Notes under the pieces: generated by a model
Told to the model about the DNA's origin: nothing
Databases searched by the model: none
The model's input: only the letters and a program-made list of their open reading frames with translations
Shown here: positions 36,250 through 47,755 of the stretch, piece by piece
Numbering within the stretch: position 1 is the first letter of the stretch
Layout: every line of letters begins with the position of its first letter
Position numbers and translations under genes: made by a program
Source: Ornithinicoccus hortensis
Lineage (GTDB): Bacteria > Actinomycetota > Actinomycetes > Actinomycetales > Dermatophilaceae
DNA: 64,000 nucleotides
NCBI RefSeq assembly: GCF_006716185.1
Contig: NZ_VFOP01000001.1
Span: forward strand, 2,232,001-2,296,000
Direction of reading: 5' to 3'

Positions 36250-37437
36250 ATGACCTTGTCCAGACGGCCGGCGCACCGGGACGTCCCGGAGACAGCCCCC
36301 GTCGCCGGGCCCATCCGGGTCGATCCGCGGACCAAGAACCTCACCAAGCGGCTCACCGCTGGGGACATCGCCGTGATCAACCACGAGGACCTGGACCAGG
36401 TCAGCGCCCAGGCGCTCGTGGCCTGCCGGCCCAGCGCGGTTGTCAACGCCGCCGCCTCGATCAGCGGGGCATACCCCAACCTCGGCCCGCAGATCCTGCT
36501 CGAGGCGGGCATCCCCCTCCTGGACCGCGCCGGCGAGGCCCTGATGACCCAGGTGACCGAGGGGGTGGACGGTTCGGTCGTCGGCAACGAGGTGGTCGTC
36601 GACGGGGTCGTCCTGGCCGAGGGCACCCGGCTCGACATGCCCACGGTGCTGGAGGCCATGGAGGCCGCCCGCGGCAACGTCTCGCAGCAGATCTCCTCCT
36701 TCGCCCGCAACACGATGGAGTACGTCAAGAACGAGCAGGACCTCCTGCTGGACGGCATCGACCTCCCGGAGCTGCGCACCCCGATGGAGGGTCGTTATGC
36801 CCTCGTCGTCGTCCGGGGCTACCACTACAAGGAGGACCTGCAGACGCTGCGCCCGTTCATCCGGGAGGCCAAACCGGTCCTCATCGGGGTCGACGGCGGC
36901 GCGGACGCCCTGGTGGAGCTGGGCTACCGGCCGGACCTGATCGTCGGCGACATGGACTCGGTGAGCGACGCGACGCTGGTCTCCGGCGCGGAGGTCGTGG
37001 TGCACGCCTACCGTGACGGGCGGGCCCCGGGACTGGACCGGGTGGAGTCGCTGGGGGTGGAGGACCCCATCGTGCTGGCGGCGACCGGGACCAGCGAGGA
37101 CGTGGCGATGCTGCTCGCGGACGGGCTCGGCTGCGAACTGATCGTCGCGGTCGGGACCCACGCCACCCTGATCGAGTTCCTGGACAAGGGACGCCAGGGC
37201 ATGGCCAGCACCTTCCTGACCCGGTTGCGGGTCGGGGGCAAGCTGGTGGACGCCAAGGGGGTGAGCCTGCTCTACCGCTCCCGGATCTCCGGGGCTGCCC
37301 TGGTCTGGCTGCTCATCGCCGGGCTGCTGGCGGTCGTGGCGGCCCTGGCGGCGACCCCGGGGGGTCGCACCCTGTACCAGGTGCTGGCCGTCCGGTGGGA
37401 TGATTTCTGGGCCTTCGTCGGGGGGATCTTCGGTTGA
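36250..37437 (+). CDS. steA: SteA, cytokinetic-ring-associated protein
   Basis: 395 residues. It shows VDPRTKNLTKRLTAGDIAVI at the N-terminus, a thiamin-pyrophosphokinase-like core (VLIGVDGGADALVELGY then PDLIVGDMDSVSD), and one C-terminal membrane helix (VWLLIAGLLAVVAALA). This matches SteA, which with the next gene product SteB localises to the septum and affects daughter-cell separation in corynebacteria. The catalytic-looking DGD/DMDS residues are retained but enzymatic activity is not established. ATG 36250 is chosen, with CACGAT 8 nt upstream as a possible -10. Confidence 0.85.
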   Translation: MTLSRRPAHRDVPETAPVAGPIRVDPRTKNLTKRLTAGDIAVINHEDLDQVSAQALVACRPSAVVNAAASISGAYPNLGPQILLEAGIPLLDRAGEALMTQVTEGVDGSVVGNEVVVDGVVLAEGTRLDMPTVLEAMEAARGNVSQQISSFARNTMEYVKNEQDLLLDGIDLPELRTPMEGRYALVVVRGYHYKEDLQTLRPFIREAKPVLIGVDGGADALVELGYRPDLIVGDMDSVSDATLVSGAEVVVHAYRDGRAPGLDRVESLGVEDPIVLAATGTSEDVAMLLADGLGCELIVAVGTHATLIEFLDKGRQGMASTFLTRLRVGGKLVDAKGVSLLYRSRISGAALVWLLIAGLLAVVAALAATPGGRTLYQVLAVRWDDFWAFVGGIFG

Positions 37438-38606
37438 TCGACTTTCGCTATCACATCGTCTCGCTGGTCGCGGTCTTCCTGGCCCTCGCGGTCGGCATCG
37501 TGCTCGGTGCCGGGCCGCTGCGGGAGGAGCTCGGCACCACCCTGGAGGGCCAGGTCTCCGAGCTGCGGGACGAGCGGGCGCTGCTGCGCGCCGAGCTGGA
37601 CGACACCAAGGCCCGGGACCAGCTCAAGGACGGCATGGTCGCGATCCTGACGCCCGCCGCCACCGCGGACCGGCTCACCGACACCCGGATCGGCATCGTG
37701 ATGCTGCCCGGGGCGGACCGCAACATGCTGGGCTCGGTCAACGACTCGGTGGTCCGGTCCGGGGGCGAGGTGGTCTCCACCACCTGGTTTCGCAACGAGG
37801 CCGAGGACCCGGAGCAGGCAGCGACCCGGCACGAGGCGGCCGTCGAGCTCGCCGGCCTGGTCGACGACCCGGAGCCGCACGAGGGGAGCGAGCCCACCCT
37901 GGGCACCGTGCTGGCCGCCGTCCTCGCCGGCGCCGACGAACCCGGCCAGGTGGGGCAGTGGCCGATCGCCGAGCAGCGCCTGGAGGAACTGAACTTCATC
38001 GAGGTGGACCGGGACGCCGACGTCTCCAACGAGGCGGTGCCAGGCACCCCGGACCTGCGGGCCCCCGACGCGCTGGTCGTGGTCAGCGGTGGCCTGAGCC
38101 AGGCCGCCGTGGAGTCCGACGAGAAGGGCCCCGCGCAACTGACCGCCCGAATGGACCTGGTGGCGGCCCTGGGCGCCGTGGACCTGCCCACCGTGGTCGT
38201 GGGCTACGGCACCGAGTCCTTCCACGACCCGGACGACCTGGCCGCCGATGCCCTGATCCAAGAGATCCGCAAGGAGGGCTCCGTCGCGGACCTGGTCTCG
38301 ACCGTGGACAACGGGGAGTCCGCCACCGGCCAGGCCGCCTTGGTGCTGTCCGTCGGGCAGGCGCTGAAGGGGGAGGTCGGCCAGTGGGGGGTCGGCGCCG
38401 GGGCCGAGGGCGTGGGTCCGCCCGTGCCGGCGGCCCGGAGCACCGACGACGGCGCGCCGACCGGCCCGGTCATCTACCCACCGGTGGAGACCGACCCGCC
38501 GATCGGGACCGACGGCCCGGACGAGACCGGGGCGACCACGGGGTCCGATGCGCCGGTGGGCGGTGGGTCCCTGGGCGATTCCGCGACCGCCACGGCGACA
38601 CCGTGA
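37434..38606 (+). CDS. steB: SteB/MctB-like copper-transporter-family protein
   Basis: 390 residues starting at a TTG that overlaps the steA stop (TTGA). MIDFRYHIVSLVAVFLALAV is the canonical beginning of DUF3186/MctB proteins, with one N-terminal membrane helix and a following coiled coil (LRDERALLRAELDDTKARDQ). The rest is extracytoplasmic and ends in a Pro/Thr/Gly-rich tail. Mycobacterial MctB limits copper accumulation and the corynebacterial homologue SteB works with SteA at the septum. Coupling to steA favours the division role here; that is inference. Confidence 0.85.
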   Translation: MIDFRYHIVSLVAVFLALAVGIVLGAGPLREELGTTLEGQVSELRDERALLRAELDDTKARDQLKDGMVAILTPAATADRLTDTRIGIVMLPGADRNMLGSVNDSVVRSGGEVVSTTWFRNEAEDPEQAATRHEAAVELAGLVDDPEPHEGSEPTLGTVLAAVLAGADEPGQVGQWPIAEQRLEELNFIEVDRDADVSNEAVPGTPDLRAPDALVVVSGGLSQAAVESDEKGPAQLTARMDLVAALGAVDLPTVVVGYGTESFHDPDDLAADALIQEIRKEGSVADLVSTVDNGESATGQAALVLSVGQALKGEVGQWGVGAGAEGVGPPVPAARSTDDGAPTGPVIYPPVETDPPIGTDGPDETGATTGSDAPVGGGSLGDSATATATP

Positions 38607-39481
38607 GTCGGTCGCCAGCTCCCCGCGCGCGGGTGCGGGACGGGCTGCTGCTCCTCACCGCCGCGGCCGGCACGTCGGTGCTCTGGCACCGGCTCCGCAC
38701 CGGTGTGGTGCCGGGCGGGCGGGCGCGGTGGGCCCGGACCAACCACGCCGGTGACGAGGTCACCCTGCTGGAGGGGGTGGCCCTCGTGGCAGGAGCCACC
38801 GGGACGGCCGTGCTGGCCGGACCCGTCGCGGGGCTGGGTGCCGCGCGCACCACGGCCATGCTCGTGACCGGGGTCGGCGCGGGCTGGGTCGGCGCCGTCG
38901 ACGACCTGCGGCAGGACACCGACCGCAAGGGACTGGCCGGGCACCTCGGGGCGCTCGCCCGGGGACACGTGACGACCGGCTCGCTGAAGATCCTCGTCCT
39001 CGCCGGGACGGGCCTGGTGGGGGCCGCCCTGGTGGACCATGCGGCGGCGAGCGGGCGGGGCCGGACCCGCGGCGCCCTGGGGACCCTCGTGGGTGGCGCG
39101 GTCGTGGCCGGCGCTGCGAACTTGGCCAACCTATTCGACCTGCGGCCGGGACGGGCCCTCAAGGTCGGCCTGCTGTCCGCCACGCCCCTCGTGGCGACCG
39201 GTCCCGGCGCGCCGGGCGCGGCCGTGGTGGCGGGAACGGCAGCGGCCCTGCTGCCGGACGACCTGGCCGGCCGCAGCATGCTCGGCGACACCGGGGCCAA
39301 CCCGCTCGGTGCGCTGGTCGGCCTCGCCGTCGTCGATCGCTGGCAGGGCCGCGGCCGGCTGCTCGCGCTGGCCCTGATCACCGGCCTGACGCTGGCCTCG
39401 GAGAAGGTCAGCTTCACCGCGGTGATCGAGTCCACACCGGGGCTGCGTGAGCTCGACGCGCTGGGGCGTCCCCGCCGGTGA
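38603..39481 (+). CDS. Divergent PNPT-superfamily (MraY/WecA-like) membrane protein
   Basis: 292 residues with about eight hydrophobic segments. It retains GAVDDLRQDTDRKGLAGHLG (DD motif), ANLANLFDLRPGRALKVG (replacing NxxNxxDGxDGL) and MLGDTGANPLGALVG (GDTG motif) of the polyprenyl-phosphate sugar-1-phosphate transferase family. The second Asp-Gly of the central motif is missing (RPGRALK), so activity or substrate may differ. GTG start overlaps steB. With murJ just downstream it probably handles lipid-linked wall precursors, but the substrate is unknown. Confidence 0.72.
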   Translation: MSRSPAPRARVRDGLLLLTAAAGTSVLWHRLRTGVVPGGRARWARTNHAGDEVTLLEGVALVAGATGTAVLAGPVAGLGAARTTAMLVTGVGAGWVGAVDDLRQDTDRKGLAGHLGALARGHVTTGSLKILVLAGTGLVGAALVDHAAASGRGRTRGALGTLVGGAVVAGAANLANLFDLRPGRALKVGLLSATPLVATGPGAPGAAVVAGTAAALLPDDLAGRSMLGDTGANPLGALVGLAVVDRWQGRGRLLALALITGLTLASEKVSFTAVIESTPGLRELDALGRPRR

Positions 39482-41106
39482 ACGCGCCCAGCGCCCGACT
39501 GGCGGCCGGGAGCCTGCTGGCCGGCGCCGGGATCATCGCGGCCACCACCCTCCTGTCGCGGGTGGTCGGACTGGGCCGGTGGTTCGTCTTCTCCCACTCC
39601 GTGGGGGCGACCTGCGTGGGGCAGATCTACGGCACCGCCAACCAGGTGCCGAACGTGCTCTACGAGGTCGCCGCCGGGGGAGCGCTCGCCGCGGTCGCGG
39701 TGCCGCTGGTGGCGGGCCACCTCAACCGGGGCGACGAGGGGGCCGCGGACCGCACCGCCTCCGCGTTGCTCAGCTGGGCCCTCACCCTGCTGCTCCCGCT
39801 CACCGTCCTGGTTACCCTCCTGGCCGAACCCATCGCGGGCGCGTTGCTCGGCGAGCAGGCCTGTGGGCAGCCCTCGGCCACCCGCACGGGGGCCCTGATG
39901 CTGGCCGTGTTCGCACCGCAGATCGCCCTCTACGGCATCGGGATCGTGCTGACCGGCGTGCTGCAGGCACACCGCCGCTTCCTCGCCGCCGCGCTCGCAC
40001 CGCTGCTCTCGAGCATCGTGGTGATCGGCGCCTACCTCGCCTACGGCGCCCTGCGGGGCGAGGGGCCTGCTCCGGAGGATGCCGGGCGGGAGGCCATCCT
40101 GGTGCTGGCCTGGGGTACGACCGCGGGGGTGGTCGCGCTGAGCCTGCCGCTGTTCGTCCCGGTCCTGCGCGCCGGGGTGCGGCTCCGCCCGACCTGGCGG
40201 TTCCCCGCGGGCACCGGCAGCCGCGCCGGGGCACTGGCCGTCGCCGGGCTGGTCGCCGTCGGCGCCCAGCAGGTGTGCGTCCTGGCGACGGTCTGGCTGG
40301 CCAACCGCTCCGACGCCGTCGGGGTGGTCAACATCTACACCTACGTGCAGACGGTCTACCTGCTGCCGTATGCGGTCCTGGCCGTCCCGCTGGCGACCGC
40401 CGCATTCCCGCGGCTCACCGACCCGGGGGAGGCCTCCGGCACGCTCCGGAGGACGGCCCAGGCCGTGCTCGCCACCGGCGTCGTGGCTGCCGTGGCCCTG
40501 GCCGCCGTGCGCCGGGAGGTCGGGACGGTGTTCCTGACCCTGGACGCCGGTTCCGCCGGAGGTGGTCGGGGGTCCCTGGAGGCGCTGCCCGTCGGCCTGG
40601 CCGCCTACGCCCCGGGCCTGGCCGGATTCGGCCTGGCCGCGCTGTTGACCAGGGCGCTGTATGCCCACGGCAGCGCGCGGGGAGCCGCCGTCTCGGTGGC
40701 GCTCGGCTGGCTCGTCGCCGCCGTCGTCCCGATCGCCCTCCTGGTTCCGGTCGGGGCACCCTCGGCGTCCCAGACGCTGGTGGCCCTCGGCCTCGCCAGC
40801 GCCGCGGGCATGACCCTCACGGCACTCCTCCAGGCCCGGCTGGTCCGGCGGGACTGGGGCGAGCAGGTCCTGACCGGCAGCCTGCGGCTGGCCCTGGTGG
40901 CGCTGCTCGGTGCGGCGGCGGTGCTCGTGGCGCGGGAGGCGCTGGCCCAGGTCTGGCAGCCGGGAGGACCGTGGACGGCGATCCTGTCCGGCGGGGTGAC
41001 CGGCTCCGCGGCGCTCGCCGCAGGCCTGGCGGGCGTGCGAGTAGTTGAGCCAGAAGCCTTTTCCAGGATCCGACAGGGCATCACCAAGCGGGGTAGGACA
41101 GACTGA
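39478..41106 (+). CDS. murJ: MurJ-like lipid II flippase
   Basis: 542 residues, about 14 hydrophobic helices. Early segments (ATTLLSRVVGLGRWFVFSHS, ANQVPNVLYEVAAGGALAAV) match the MOP-superfamily MurJ N-terminus. Helix 9-10 features (NIYTYVQTVYLLPYAVLAVP) are also typical. It should move lipid-linked peptidoglycan precursor across the membrane; a related polysaccharide flippase is the alternative. GTG overlaps the upstream gene by 4 nt. No C-terminal kinase-like domain as in mycobacterial MviN is present. Confidence 0.82.
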   Translation: MNAPSARLAAGSLLAGAGIIAATTLLSRVVGLGRWFVFSHSVGATCVGQIYGTANQVPNVLYEVAAGGALAAVAVPLVAGHLNRGDEGAADRTASALLSWALTLLLPLTVLVTLLAEPIAGALLGEQACGQPSATRTGALMLAVFAPQIALYGIGIVLTGVLQAHRRFLAAALAPLLSSIVVIGAYLAYGALRGEGPAPEDAGREAILVLAWGTTAGVVALSLPLFVPVLRAGVRLRPTWRFPAGTGSRAGALAVAGLVAVGAQQVCVLATVWLANRSDAVGVVNIYTYVQTVYLLPYAVLAVPLATAAFPRLTDPGEASGTLRRTAQAVLATGVVAAVALAAVRREVGTVFLTLDAGSAGGGRGSLEALPVGLAAYAPGLAGFGLAALLTRALYAHGSARGAAVSVALGWLVAAVVPIALLVPVGAPSASQTLVALGLASAAGMTLTALLQARLVRRDWGEQVLTGSLRLALVALLGAAAVLVAREALAQVWQPGGPWTAILSGGVTGSAALAAGLAGVRVVEPEAFSRIRQGITKRGRTD

Positions 41107-41110
41107 TCCC

Positions 41111-42223
41111 GTGACGAACATCTTGCTGGTGACCGGGCTGGTGGCCGGGGGCGTGGGACGACACGTCCAGGGCCTGGCGGCCGGCCTGGTGGCCGAGGGC
41201 CATACCGTCTCCGTCGCGTGTCCACCGGTCGTCGCGACCCAGTTCGAGATCGCCGACACGGGCGCGATCGTCGTGCCCGTCGAGATCGGGCCGAGACCCT
41301 CGCCGCGGCGCGACCGGGCAGCGACGGCCGCGCTGCGCGCCGCCATGGCCGAGGTCGACGTCGTCCACGCCCACGGGTTGCGGGCCGGCGCGCTGAGCCT
41401 GTTCGCCCGTAGGGGGGAGGACCGGCCGCTCGTGGTGGTCACCAGCCACAACGCCGCCCCGAGGGGCCGGGTCGCGGCGCTCATCCACCACGGGCTGGAA
41501 CGCAAGGTCTGCCACGACGCCGACCTCTTCCTGGGGGTCTCCGAGGACCTGATCGCCCGGGCCCGGGAGCGGGGTGCCCCGGAGGCCGATCGGGCGGTGG
41601 TCGCCGCCGCCCGCGCGCTACCCGAGACCGCGCCCGAGCAGGTCAGGACCGAGCTCGGCCTGACCGACGGGCAGCGGCTCGTCGTGGCCGTCGGGCGGCT
41701 GACCCCGCAGAAGGGCTTCGACCGGCTGCTCGAGGTGATCGGCCGGATCGAGTTCGCCGGCGTCGACATGCGGGTCGTGATCGCCGGGGACGGGCCGCAG
41801 GGGGAGGCGCTGCAGCGCACGATCGACCGGCGCGCCCTCCCGGTCACCCTCCTCGGGCGGCGCGCGGACGTCGCCGACCTGCTCGGGGCGGCCGACCTCG
41901 CCGTGTCGGCGGCCCGCTGGGAGGGACAGCCGGTGTGGCTGCAGGAGGCGCTCAGCGTCGGGGCGCCGATCGTGGCGACCGACGTCGGGGGCACCGCGGA
42001 GGTGCTCGACGGCGGCGGGGTGCTGGTGCCCGAGGACGACCCCGAGGCGCTGGCCGGCGCGATGGCCGCCGTGCTCACCGACCCGGCACACCGGGCGGAG
42101 TTGCGGCGGCGGTCCCTGCGCCGAGCCGAGCAACTGCCCACCGGCGAGGACGCGGTCCGGGCCGCGCTGACGGCATACGCGCGAGCCGGTGACCTGACGC
42201 GCGCCCCCGGTGACGTAGACTGA
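41111..42223 (+). CDS. GT4-family glycosyltransferase
   Basis: 370 residues, GT-B fold. N-terminal acceptor domain (NILLVTGLVAGGVGRHVQGL, VDVVHAHGLRAGALS) and C-terminal nucleotide-sugar domain with VAVGRLTPQKGFDRLLEVIG and the EX7E-like ARWEGQPVWLQEALSVGAPI segment. It probably glycosylates a lipid or wall component given its place after murJ; the exact product is unknown. GTG 41111 is chosen over an upstream ATG because it begins the GT-B fold and has CAGACT 6 nt upstream. Confidence 0.82.
   Translation: MTNILLVTGLVAGGVGRHVQGLAAGLVAEGHTVSVACPPVVATQFEIADTGAIVVPVEIGPRPSPRRDRAATAALRAAMAEVDVVHAHGLRAGALSLFARRGEDRPLVVVTSHNAAPRGRVAALIHHGLERKVCHDADLFLGVSEDLIARARERGAPEADRAVVAAARALPETAPEQVRTELGLTDGQRLVVAVGRLTPQKGFDRLLEVIGRIEFAGVDMRVVIAGDGPQGEALQRTIDRRALPVTLLGRRADVADLLGAADLAVSAARWEGQPVWLQEALSVGAPIVATDVGGTAEVLDGGGVLVPEDDPEALAGAMAAVLTDPAHRAELRRRSLRRAEQLPTGEDAVRAALTAYARAGDLTRAPGDVD
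42216..42221 (+). promoter_or_regulatory. -10 box TAGACT for pyrG
   Basis: TAGACT is 8 nt before the pyrG GTG, predicting a leader of about 2 nt. Same hexamer and geometry as at pheS. Confidence 0.5.
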
Positions 42224-44574
<2,351 letters not shown>

Positions 44575-44784
44575 GCGACCGGGACCCCGGGCGCTGCTGC
44601 GCCGAGTGGACCCGCTTTTCGCGCTTTCCGGCCCTACCGTGGCAATTCCGCGTGCAGTCGGCGGGATTGTGGCCGGGTCCGACCGTCCCGGCCGACGACT
44701 CAACCTTTCCGGGTGCTGCACCGTTGGGGATGGTTGACGGTGTCGTTTCCCGACGGAACGGCCTACACCGGGTGAGGAGCGGGT

Positions 44785-45285
44785 GTGCGCAGGGAGCAGG
44801 AGCAGGAGTTCGTGGCGTTCGTCGACGCGGTCTCACCGCGCCTGCTCGCCAGCGCCTGGCTGCTCACCGGTGACGCCGAGGCGGCCCAGGACCTGGTCCA
44901 GGAGACCCTGGCCCGGCTCTACGTCCGGTGGCGACGGGTCCGCGGGGGCAACCCCACGGCATACGCCCGCCGTGTCCTGACCAACCTGCACACCGACACC
45001 TGGCGCAGCCGGCGCCGGGAGGTGCTGGTGGCCGAGCCGGTTGAGTTCGTCGGGAGCGATCCGGACGGGGGACGGCACGTCGACGTCGTCCGGGCGCTGC
45101 AGTCGCTGCCGCCGCGGGAGCGTGAGGTGGTCGTGCTGCGGCACTACCTGGACCTGTCCGAGGAACAGACGGCGCGGACCCTCGGCACCTCGGTCGGCAC
45201 GGTCAAGAGCTCGGCCTCACGGGGGCTGGGCAAGCTGCGGGAGATCCTGCGGGAAGGAGACGGGTCCCATGTCGGACGAGCGTGA
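44785..45285 (+). CDS. ECF sigma factor, SigE-like actinobacterial family
   Basis: 166 residues. Region 2 is SPRLLASAWLLTGDAEAAQD followed by LVQETLARLYVRW; region 4 is LQSLPPREREVVVLRHYLDL with SEEQTARTLGTSVGTVKSSA. This is the short group of actinobacterial ECF sigma factors often encoded next to a membrane regulator. GTG 44785 follows GAGGAG by about 8 nt; a GTG two bases earlier is out of frame. The gene overlaps the next by 17 nt, implying tight coupling. Confidence 0.9.
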   Translation: MRREQEQEFVAFVDAVSPRLLASAWLLTGDAEAAQDLVQETLARLYVRWRRVRGGNPTAYARRVLTNLHTDTWRSRRREVLVAEPVEFVGSDPDGGRHVDVVRALQSLPPREREVVVLRHYLDLSEEQTARTLGTSVGTVKSSASRGLGKLREILREGDGSHVGRA

Positions 45286-46654
45286 GATGGTGCAGTTGCT
45301 GGACCGTGCGGTGCAGGAGGGGCCGCCGTTGCGGATCGACGCGGCAGCCGTGGTGGCCGCCGGGCGTGGCAGGGTGCGACGCCGCCGGCTCACCGGTCTC
45401 GGGGCCACCGTCGTCCTGGCCGGCGGGGTGTGGTTGGGCGGGAGCCAATTGGCCGGGGGAGAGCACGCGGACGTCCCGCCACCGGCAGCGACCGGGCAGG
45501 TGGGGGTGGTGCCGATGGAGGAGGGCGTCAACCTCCTCGGGCACGAGTTCAGCGTCTCCCTCAGCGAGGAGACCCACGGCGAGCTGGTCCTGACCCAGGA
45601 GGACGACCCGGACCGCCGGCAGTTCGTCCTGGGGCCGCCGGCCGGGTCGGAGGTGCAGTTCCAGCGGACCCCGGCCGGCGTGGTCGTGGCCGTCCCGGGG
45701 TGGGACCCGGGGCAACCGGCGCCGGTGGACGTGCAGGTCCGGACGTCCGACGGGGCGACCCGCTGGGTGGAGAGCACCGACTCGCTCGTCGTCCAGACCC
45801 CGGAGGCGGCGGTCGCGCTGCTGACGGTGCCCGCCGAGCCCGGGGAGGTCCTCGCCGTGGCCCAGGTGCGTCTCGCCGACGACACCGTGCTCGAGGAGGT
45901 GTCCGCGACCTTCCCGCCGCCCGTCCTTGAGGTCACCGTCGGTGACGGGGGCTACGGGCTGTCCCTCGACGGTGCTGAGCTGCAGCGTGCCCGGTCCCTG
46001 CCCGGCGACCTCGACGTCTGGACCAGCCAGAGCCGGACCGTGGTGCTCTCGCCAGCGGATGACGGGCAGTGGTCGGTCGTGCTGTTCCGCAATCAGGTCT
46101 CGGGCTTTCCGGCGCTCCAGGACGCACTCGACGTCGATGGTCGGTCGATGACGGTGCGCGTCTACGAGGGCCTGGTGGCCGACGACGTCGCCGATGTGTT
46201 GCTCGGCCGTGGCGACGAGATGTCGCTGGGCTCGGGCGAGACGGTGCTCACGGAGCAGGTGGCCTCCATCGGTGGCGTCGCCTGCTACGTGCCGAGCGTG
46301 GACTTCTGGTGTGTGCGTCCGTCCCTGGCGGCCGAGGGGTACCCCGGGGAGTTGGCACCCGGGGTCGCGCCGCTGTCCGCGGGGTTCGCCGACCCCTACA
46401 TCCTGGGCGGGGACAACTCGGAGGGCATCCTGGAGTTCGTGGTCGCCCAACGGGTGCCGGAGGGGGCCGTCGGGGGCGCGCTGGAGTTGCCGGGTGGGGA
46501 GCCGGTGTCCGCCGAGGTCGTGCGGCTGGGCGGCTCGGCCCTGGCCGTGGCCCGGGCGACCGCACCGGCACAGGACGAGGACCGGGCACTGGAGGAGTGG
46601 ACCGAACTCATGACGTCCATGGACGGGTTCACCTGGGACTACGGGAGCGACTGA
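45269..46654 (+). CDS. Single-pass membrane protein paired with the ECF sigma factor, 461 aa
   Basis: Short cytoplasmic N-terminus (residues 1-38, MSDEREMVQLLDRAVQEGPP, Arg-rich end), one membrane helix (about 41-58, LTGLGATVVLAGGVWLGG), then ~400 extracytoplasmic residues of unknown beta-rich type. I recognise no named domain; the zinc anti-sigma HxxxCxxC motif is absent. The overlap with the sigma gene suggests it regulates or is regulated with it, an inference from context. ATG 45269 has GGAAGGAG about 9 nt upstream, inside the sigma gene. Confidence 0.7.
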   Translation: MSDEREMVQLLDRAVQEGPPLRIDAAAVVAAGRGRVRRRRLTGLGATVVLAGGVWLGGSQLAGGEHADVPPPAATGQVGVVPMEEGVNLLGHEFSVSLSEETHGELVLTQEDDPDRRQFVLGPPAGSEVQFQRTPAGVVVAVPGWDPGQPAPVDVQVRTSDGATRWVESTDSLVVQTPEAAVALLTVPAEPGEVLAVAQVRLADDTVLEEVSATFPPPVLEVTVGDGGYGLSLDGAELQRARSLPGDLDVWTSQSRTVVLSPADDGQWSVVLFRNQVSGFPALQDALDVDGRSMTVRVYEGLVADDVADVLLGRGDEMSLGSGETVLTEQVASIGGVACYVPSVDFWCVRPSLAAEGYPGELAPGVAPLSAGFADPYILGGDNSEGILEFVVAQRVPEGAVGGALELPGGEPVSAEVVRLGGSALAVARATAPAQDEDRALEEWTELMTSMDGFTWDYGSD

Positions 46655-46733
46655 CCGACCCTCGGGCGCAAAGCGGTTGCCTGCCCGCGGCCCCGTGGGC
46701 ACGATGGAGGCCGTCGACCCGGGAGGCCCGGCC

Positions 46734-47705
46734 ATGCTGCACCTGTCACGTCCGGTGACGCCCACCGGCGGCGGGGTCGTGGAGGTGGCGTGCGACGAGT
46801 CCGGCGCGGAGGGGGAGCACCTGGCGGGGGCGACGACCGACGTCTTCGCCCATGCCACGGTGGCGGTGCCGCCGGGTCCGGCCGCGCTGGCCCTCGCGGA
46901 GATCCGTGACCTGATCGGGTCGCCCGCCCAGGAGTACAAGGCGAACCACCTGCTCCGCCGCAAGCACCGGGAGGTGCTGCGGTGGTTTCTCGGGCCGACC
47001 GGGCCGGTCACCGGGGTCGCCCGGGTCCACCTGGTCGAGAAGGAGTACTTCCTGCTGCGACGGCTGTGCTGGTTCCTGCTGGGCGACGCCGCCCCCGCCC
47101 GGTCGGTGTACCGCTCGGGTGTCCGGGGCGCCGCACCCCCGCGGTGGCGGGAGTTCCTGGGCGCGGCCAACGACCTGATGCGGACCCGGGCCGTCGAGGG
47201 GCCCGGCGATCCGGTAGCCGTGTTCTACCGGGCGCTCGCGGCGCTCGATCCGGGGCAGGCGCCGGTCCTAGACCGGCTAGCGCGGACGCGAGCCAGGGCG
47301 GAGCGGCGGCGACCGGAGCTCGTGGGCGATGTCGCGTCGATCCCGGTGCTCGACCCGCTCTTCCCGGCGGTGGAACGTGCCGTCCACCTCTGGGGCTCGC
47401 CGGACCGTCCGGTCGTCCTGGTCCACGACCGCCAGCGCTCGCTCTCGCCGGACCGGGTGGTCACGCTGGCGGCCGGGCTGGGTGGCCGGCTCGCCGGGAT
47501 CCACCAGGTGGACTCGGCGACCGACCCGAGGGTGCAGCTGGCCGACTTCCTGGCCGGGGTGGCCCGCTGGATCGCCTCGGAGGAGCTCGGGGGCCGGGGC
47601 GAGCCCGACCTCACCGAGTCCCTCACGGCATACGTGGATCCCGCCTCGATCTGGGCCGACCGCGTCAGTTGGTCGCGGCTCTCCACAGGCGCGATCGCCG
47701 GGTAG
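46734..47705 (+). CDS. DUF3800-like protein, 323 aa
   Basis: An N-terminal strand VVEVACDESGAEGEHL carries a DESG motif, and the C-terminal part has QVDSATDPRVQLADFLAGVA. Both ends match the hallmark positions of DUF3800 proteins, which are predicted RNase-H-like and often sit in accessory regions. The middle (HLLRRKHREVLRWFLGP, ERRRPELVGDVASIPVLDPL) is basic and helical. ATG 46734 is chosen because GGGAGG lies 7 nt upstream; ATG 46704 is possible. No partner gene is adjacent and its function is unknown. Confidence 0.6.
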   Translation: MLHLSRPVTPTGGGVVEVACDESGAEGEHLAGATTDVFAHATVAVPPGPAALALAEIRDLIGSPAQEYKANHLLRRKHREVLRWFLGPTGPVTGVARVHLVEKEYFLLRRLCWFLLGDAAPARSVYRSGVRGAAPPRWREFLGAANDLMRTRAVEGPGDPVAVFYRALAALDPGQAPVLDRLARTRARAERRRPELVGDVASIPVLDPLFPAVERAVHLWGSPDRPVVLVHDRQRSLSPDRVVTLAAGLGGRLAGIHQVDSATDPRVQLADFLAGVARWIASEELGGRGEPDLTESLTAYVDPASIWADRVSWSRLSTGAIAG

Positions 47706-47755
47706 GCCGGTCGCTTGGGCTGCCCACGGGGGTTTCGCGGGCGCCCGCAGGCGGC

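Noticed and set aside
32431-37161. Very long open frame (about 1576 codons) on the minus strand
   Set aside because: It lies antisense to nadK, recN and steA, which have clear family motifs; long antisense frames are expected at this GC content.
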